This document shows positions 5,188 through 8,436 of a stretch of DNA of 8,436 nt, piece after piece. The notes below the pieces were generated by a model that saw only the letters and a list, made by a program, of their open reading frames with translations, did no database searches and was not told the origin of the DNA. Both the position numbers and the translations under genes were made by a program. The stretch spans positions 1 through 8,436 of the forward strand of contig CAZIRB010000096.1 in NCBI GenBank assembly GCA_964541695.1, in the 5' to 3' direction. This DNA comes from CAZKGE01 sp964541695 (lineage in GTDB: Bacteria > Bacillota > Clostridia > Christensenellales > CAG-138). How positions within the stretch are numbered: position 1 is the stretch's first letter; every line of letters begins with the position of its first letter.

Positions 5188-6340
5188 ACGGCGCCGTCGC
5201 GTTTTTCAGCGGATCGTAGCGCGCGCAGCAGTTGCGGCCCGCCTCTTTGGCACGGTACAGCGCGCGGTCGGCCAGCTCGTACGCGCGCTCCGGCTGCGCG
5301 GCCGGCGGCAGCTCGCCGAAAAACAGCCCCACGCTGACCGTCACGACGGGCGCGACCTGCGACGACTCGTGCTTCTCGCCGAGCTGCTCCACCGCGCGCC
5401 GAAGCGATTCGCAAAGCTCCTCGGCGCGCTGCTGCGACGGCTCCGCCCACAGCGCCATGAACTCCTCGCCGCCGATGCGGCCGATCGAGATGCCGTTCTC
5501 CTCGGCAAAGCCGCCCATCAACGCCCCGAGCCGCGCCATCAGCCAGTCCCCCTGCGGGTGGCCGTAGCGGTCGTTATAGCCTTTAAAGCCGTCCACGTCC
5601 AGCACCATCAGCGCGAGCGGCATGCCCTTTTTGCGGCACTCGCCCATCGTCTCGGCCAGCAGCTTCATCGTCAACCTGCGGTTCGGCAGGCCCGTGAGCA
5701 TGTCCGTCGTGCTCGTGTGGTACAGGGCGTAGTTGGCCACGCGCAGCTGCCGGTCCGCGACGAGCGCCTGCACCTGCATATGCGCCTTGTTGTACGATAT
5801 GATCAGTCCGACGAGCAGCGAGAGCAGGATGTGCAGCGCGTCGTAGGCGGTCTTGTCCGGGGGTTTGACCAGCGCGCTGCACGCGATGAACAGCGCGGCG
5901 CAGGGCGCGAATATCGCGGCGTTCTCGAGCGGCGGCCGGTCGAACACCACGAGCAGGAACAGCAGCAGCCACACGGCCGTCACGCCGAGATTCCCGCCCG
6001 CCCCGAACGTGCCGGTGTAGCACGCGCACGAAAAGGCCAGTATGCTGTACGCCGTGATCAGGCGGTTTGCCGCGGCGCGGTCGAGCGTCTTTTGCCTAAG
6101 CAGCCGCCCGCTCCAGAAGAACGCGGCGAGCGACAGGGCCAGCACGCCCCAGATGATCGCGATCCGCAGGGTGTTGCGCACGACGAACAGGAAGAACAGC
6201 GAGATCGCCGCCGTCAGCCCCAATACCACAACGCTCATCTTGCGCACCAGGTTGAGGTTCTCCCTGGTCATGGCCTCGAGACACGACTCCATGGTCTCCC
6301 GGTCGAAGCCGAGATACCGGAGCCGCCGGATTCCGTTCAT
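5129..6340 (-). CDS. Membrane-anchored GGDEF diguanylate cyclase
   Basis: Predicted to make cyclic di-GMP from two GTP at the inner face of the membrane. The 403-aa protein has about 34 N-terminal cytoplasmic residues, then six hydrophobic segments (about 35-54, 60-76, 94-110, 118-133, 141-158 and 168-184), which look like a membrane sensor module of no family I recognise. A helical linker leads to the GGDEF domain (about 207-376): TDMLTGLPNRR at 212-222, metal-binding D248 in LDVDGFKGYND, GHPQGD at 260-265, and the active-site loop GGEEF at 290-294. The active site looks intact. The allosteric I-site RxxD expected at about 281-284 is absent (ENGI), so product inhibition at that site is unlikely. 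The start is ATG 6340 with GAGGG about 10 nt upstream. The final 27 residues lie beyond the domain and partly run antisense through the 3' end of mscL. The input signal is unknown. Confidence 0.9.
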   Translation of the reverse strand: MNGIRRLRYLGFDRETMESCLEAMTRENLNLVRKMSVVVLGLTAAISLFFLFVVRNTLRIAIIWGVLALSLAAFFWSGRLLRQKTLDRAAANRLITAYSILAFSCACYTGTFGAGGNLGVTAVWLLLFLLVVFDRPPLENAAIFAPCAALFIACSALVKPPDKTAYDALHILLSLLVGLIISYNKAHMQVQALVADRQLRVANYALYHTSTTDMLTGLPNRRLTMKLLAETMGECRKKGMPLALMVLDVDGFKGYNDRYGHPQGDWLMARLGALMGGFAEENGISIGRIGGEEFMALWAEPSQQRAEELCESLRRAVEQLGEKHESSQVAPVVTVSVGLFFGELPPAAQPERAYELADRALYRAKEAGRNCCARYDPLKNATAPFTTDPQKGQTYSAGSVWPI

Positions 6341-6375
6341 GCCATTTTTTCCCTCTCTTTTTTTACCGTGACATC

Positions 6376-6404
6376 AGTGTAGCAAGGCGGCGGATAAAAA
6401 ACAA
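6376..6404 (-). promoter_or_regulatory. Promoter for the GGDEF gene
   Basis: On the minus strand TTGTTT (complement of 6399-6404) and TACACT (complement of 6376-6381) are separated by 17 nt, with TGC before the -10 (extended -10). The predicted 5' UTR is about 30 nt. It diverges from the citD promoter. Confidence 0.55.
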
Positions 6405-6470
6405 TGCGCGGTGCAGGAAATGCCGCGATTTTGCCGTATTTAGGCGGGTTTTTTGCGAAATACCGCGCTT

Positions 6471-6503
6471 TTGTGCGCCGCTTTGCCGCGTTCATGGTAT
6501 AAT
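6471..6503 (+). promoter_or_regulatory. Promoter for the citDEF operon
   Basis: Consensus TATAAT at 6498-6503 is preceded by TGG (extended -10). The best -35 candidate, TTGTGC at 6471-6476, has a 21-nt spacer, so the promoter probably relies on the extended -10 or on an activator. The predicted start is near 6510, about 25 nt before citD. No clear operator is visible. Confidence 0.6.
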
Positions 6504-6534
6504 GCAATCGACGAATTTTTGGAGGAGCCGAGCT

Positions 6535-6810
6535 ATGCAGATCCTCTCCGCGGCCGTCGCCGGCACGCTGGAGTCCAACGACGCGTTCGTTGAGATCTCC
6601 CCCGGGCGGGGCTTAGTGCTGACCATCGAATCCCCCGTGCTGGACCGGTACGGGGCGGCGATCGAGCGCGCCGTGCGCGAGACGCTCGCAAGCTTTGCCG
6701 TGACCGACGCGGCCGTCCGCGTCACCGACCGCGGCGCGCTCGACTGCGTGCTGCGCGCGCGCACCGAAACCGCAATCCTGCGCGCTGCGAAGGGGGTGGG
6801 AACGTGCTGA
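6535..6810 (+). CDS. citD: Citrate lyase acyl carrier protein (gamma subunit)
   Basis: CitD carries the phosphoribosyl-dephospho-CoA prosthetic group of citrate lyase, holding acetyl and citryl thioesters for the other two subunits. The protein is 91 aa, close to the usual 95-100. The start is ATG 6535, set by GGAGGAG at 6521-6527 with 7 nt spacing; an upstream in-frame ATG at 6502 lies inside the promoter -10. The family N-terminus AGTLESND at 9-16 contains S14, the residue modified in characterised CitD. ESPV (32-35) and a long helix with RETL follow. It is the first gene of a citD-citE-citF unit and overlaps citE by 7 nt, which implies translational coupling. citC, often found just upstream, is absent here. 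Confidence 0.92.
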   Translation: MQILSAAVAGTLESNDAFVEISPGRGLVLTIESPVLDRYGAAIERAVRETLASFAVTDAAVRVTDRGALDCVLRARTETAILRAAKGVGTC

Positions 6811-7682
6811 GAAGCCTCCTGTTCATGCCCGGCAACAGCCCCGGCATGCTGATCCACGCCGACACGCTCGGCGCGGACGCGGTGATCCTCGACCTCGAGG
6901 ACGCCGTGCCGCCCGCCGAGAAGGACGCCGCGCGCTGCCTCGTCCGGCACGCGCTGGACACGCCCGTGTTCGCCGGGCGCAATTCGATCGTGCGCGTCAA
7001 CGCGATCTCGTCGCCGTACTTCGCCGACGACGCCGCCGCGATCGTGCCGCTCCGCCCCGCGTTTTTGCTGCTGCCCAAGGTCGATTCCGCGGCGGACGTG
7101 ACCGTCGCCGACGAGGTAATCTCGGCCGCCGAGGCCGCCTGCGGATTGCCCATCGGCACTGTCGCGCTCATGCCGCTTATCGAGACGGCGCTCGGCGTAG
7201 AACACGCATTCCTGATATTGACCGCAGCAAAGCGCGTGCGCGGCGTGCTGCTCGGCGCGGAGGACCTCTGCGCGGACCTCGGCTGCGCGCGCACAAGGGC
7301 CGGGACCGAGATTCTGTACAGCCGCTCGCGCGTCGTGCTTGCCGCGCGCGCTGCTTCTGTTCCCTGCTTCGACACGCCGTTCACCGACGCAGCCGACGAC
7401 GAAGGCGCAAAAAGCGACGCGCAGTTTGCGCGCGCGCTCGGCTTTACCGGCAAGGCCGCCGTCTCCCCGCGGCACGTGCCGCTGATCAACGAGGCGTTCA
7501 GCCCTTCCTCCGCCGAGATCGAATACGCCGCGGCGGTCGTGGCCGCGCTGAAAAAAGGCCGCGAACAGGGCGCGGGCGTCGTCTCGCTGAACGGGAAGAT
7601 GATCGACGCGCCCGTCGAGGCGCGCGCAAAGCGCGTGCTCGAAACCGCGCGGCGATTGGGGGTGTACCGCGATGAGGACTAA
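6804..7682 (+). CDS. citE: Citrate lyase beta subunit (citryl-CoA lyase)
   Basis: CitE cleaves the citryl thioester on CitD to acetyl-CitD and oxaloacetate, as part of the cytoplasmic citrate lyase complex in citrate fermentation. It has 292 aa, against about 300 in E. coli. The start is GTG 6804, overlapping the citD stop, with a G-rich site at 6791-6800. Family motifs are LFMPGNSPGML at 6-16, AVILDLEDAV at 26-35, VRVN at 63-66 (substrate-binding Arg), LLLPKVDS at 88-95, LIETALGV at 125-132 with metal ligand E127, and LLGAEDLCADLG at 149-160 with D154. This is the TIM-barrel fold shared with malyl-CoA lyases. The order next to citD and citF argues for true citrate lyase. Citramalate lyase has the same three-subunit design and cannot be excluded from CitD and CitE alone. 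The last 10 codons belong to the duplicated segment. Confidence 0.93.
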   Translation: MLRSLLFMPGNSPGMLIHADTLGADAVILDLEDAVPPAEKDAARCLVRHALDTPVFAGRNSIVRVNAISSPYFADDAAAIVPLRPAFLLLPKVDSAADVTVADEVISAAEAACGLPIGTVALMPLIETALGVEHAFLILTAAKRVRGVLLGAEDLCADLGCARTRAGTEILYSRSRVVLAARAASVPCFDTPFTDAADDEGAKSDAQFARALGFTGKAAVSPRHVPLINEAFSPSSAEIEYAAAVVAALKKGREQGAGVVSLNGKMIDAPVEARAKRVLETARRLGVYRDED

Positions 7683-7933
7683 GCTTGCCGCGTCCGCCCC
7701 CGAGGCGATGGAGCGCGTCGGCCTAACGTGCGGCATGACCGTCTCGTTTCACCACCACCTGAGAAACGGCGACCGCGTGGTCAATCTCGTAACGGCGATT
7801 GGGGGTGTGCCGCGATGAGGACTAAGCTTGCCGCCTCCCTGTCCGAGGCGATCGAACGCGTCGGCCTAACGGACGGCATGACCGTCTCGTTTCACCATCA
7901 TTTAAGAAACGGCGACCGCGTGGTCAATCTCGT
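7650..7933 (+). repeat. Imperfect tandem duplication across the citE-citF junction
   Basis: Two 141-bp copies, 7650-7790 and 7793-7933, lie head to tail 2 bp (AA) apart, at a constant offset of 143 with no indels. I count 14 mismatches (about 90% identity). Each copy holds the last 10 codons of citE, the GGGGG ribosome-binding site and the first 40 codons of citF. Copy 1 supplies the real citE end; copy 2 supplies the real citF start. Divergence is not confined to silent sites: of the nine differing citF codons, four change the residue. Confidence 0.95.
7672..7818 (+). pseudogene. Truncated duplicate of the citF 5' end (48-codon mini-ORF)
   Basis: The mini-ORF begins at ATG 7672 inside the citE 3' end (11-nt overlap) and encodes 40 residues matching the CitF N-terminus, including GMTVSFHHHLRNGD. 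It then runs out of frame for eight residues into the second citE tail copy and stops at TGA 7816-7818. That stop overlaps the citF ATG as ATGA, so ribosomes finishing it could re-initiate on citF. Against the intact copy it has four substitutions (L9A, S10P, I13M, D20C) in positions where the intact copy looks more typical of the family. It is most simply a decaying duplicate; a role as a coupling or leader peptide is possible. It has the same GGGGG site 9 nt upstream as citF itself. Confidence 0.8.
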
Positions 7934-8436
7934 GCTCGACGCGATCGCGCGCGCAGGCATCGGGAACCTCACCGTCAACGCCAGCTCGCTGTTCGACGCG
8001 CACCTGACGCTGCTCGACCACGCGCGCGCGGGCGTCGTCGCCGCGCTCGAGACGGATTATGTCAGCCCCTTGGTCGGGAGCGCGATCTCCGCGGGCGCGC
8101 TTTGTTCGCCGGTGCTGTTCCGCACGCACGGCGGCCGCGCCGCCGACCTTCAGACCGGTCGCGCGCACATCGACGTGGCGTTCATCGCCGCGCCCTCGGC
8201 CGATCCCATGGGCAACTGCTCCGGCAAGTTCGGCCCGTCCGCTTGCGGCTCGCTCGGCTACGCGTTCGCCGACGCGCTCTATGCCGACCGCGTCGTCGTG
8301 CTCACCGACCACCTCGCACCGTATCCGCTTAATCAGTTTTCGATCGACGAAACGCGCGTCGACTGCGTCGTTGCCGTCGATTCCATCGGCGATCCGGCCG
8401 GCATCGTCTCCGGCACCACGCGCATCACGCGCGATC
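7815..8436 (+). CDS. citF: Citrate lyase alpha subunit, citrate CoA-transferase (partial, 3' end outside window)
   Basis: CitF moves the acyl-carrier group from acetyl-CitD to citrate, giving citryl-CitD for CitE. The window holds 207 codons of a protein usually near 500 aa; the frame is open to the last base. Motifs are DGMTVSFHHHLRNGDRVVN at about 20-38, HGGR at about 104-107, HIDVAFIAAPSADPMGN at about 117-133, GPSACGSLGYA at about 139-149 and VDSIGDP followed by IVSGTTRITRD at the cut end. The start ATG 7815 overlaps the stop of the truncated duplicate, and GGGGG (7801-7805) lies 9 nt upstream. Relative to E. coli CitF the protein begins at about residue 45, so an N-terminal stretch of roughly 40-50 residues is absent. 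The same frame is open back to the citE stop, so a longer product from a non-ATG start is formally possible, but it would encode only a frame-shifted copy of the duplicate. Confidence 0.93.
   Translation, partial: MRTKLAASLSEAIERVGLTDGMTVSFHHHLRNGDRVVNLVLDAIARAGIGNLTVNASSLFDAHLTLLDHARAGVVAALETDYVSPLVGSAISAGALCSPVLFRTHGGRAADLQTGRAHIDVAFIAAPSADPMGNCSGKFGPSACGSLGYAFADALYADRVVVLTDHLAPYPLNQFSIDETRVDCVVAVDSIGDPAGIVSGTTRITRD

Noticed and set aside
5188..5206. Possible terminator for mscL: ACGGCGCCGT then TTTTT
   Set aside because: The palindrome gives only about a 4-bp stem with a very small loop, separated from the T-run by CGCG, and it lies within the cyclase coding sequence; too weak to call.
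5369..6382. Plus-strand open frame (about 337 codons) opposite the GGDEF gene
   Set aside because: Antisense shadow rich in Arg, Gln and His; the opposite strand encodes membrane helices and a complete GGDEF domain.
6492..7736. Minus-strand open frame (about 414 codons) opposite citD-citE
   Set aside because: Covers two well-recognised genes and has no coherent domain; GC-rich shadow.

Overview
The window is GC-rich throughout (clearly above 60% by eye). It carries Firmicutes-style Shine-Dalgarno sites and sigma-A-like promoters, several with an extended -10. The gene families (a ManC-type GDP-mannose enzyme, a bacterial beta-CASP ribonuclease, a COG2509-type flavoprotein, MscL with a zinc-ribbon tail, citrate lyase CitDEF) and the clustered intergenic hairpins fit a GC-rich anaerobic member of Clostridia, perhaps Oscillospirales-like. 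That taxonomic call is inference.

Layout, left to right. (1) 1-1032, +: 3' part of a bifunctional-type mannose-1-phosphate guanylyltransferase with a C-terminal cupin. (2) 1137-2837, +: a beta-CASP metallo-beta-lactamase-fold RNase-like protein with its own promoter, a palindrome at the transcript start and a strong intrinsic terminator. (3) 2838-3177: a gene-free stretch packed with triloop hairpins, including a mirror-symmetric 'palindrome of palindromes'. (4) 3178-4566, -: an FAD-dependent oxidoreductase with a four-cysteine cluster. (5) 4765-5187, +: mscL, divergent from the oxidoreductase. (6) 5129-6340, -: a six-TM GGDEF diguanylate cyclase whose 3' end overlaps mscL by 59 bp, tail to tail. 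(7) 6535-8436, +: the citrate lyase genes citD, citE and citF, the last cut by the window end.

The cit genes form one tightly overlapping transcription unit. CitD carries the prosthetic group, CitE is the lyase beta subunit and CitF the CoA-transferase alpha subunit; together they cleave citrate to acetate and oxaloacetate. citC, citX, citG and a transporter are not visible and may lie downstream. The other genes look like unrelated single-gene units.

The most unusual feature is at the citE-citF junction. A 141-bp segment (end of citE, ribosome-binding site, first 40 codons of citF) is present twice in tandem at about 90% identity. The first copy has become a 48-codon mini-ORF whose stop overlaps the start of the real citF. 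No wholly new system is evident. The best leads are this duplication, the symmetric hairpin cluster, and the antisense overlap across the MscL zinc ribbon.
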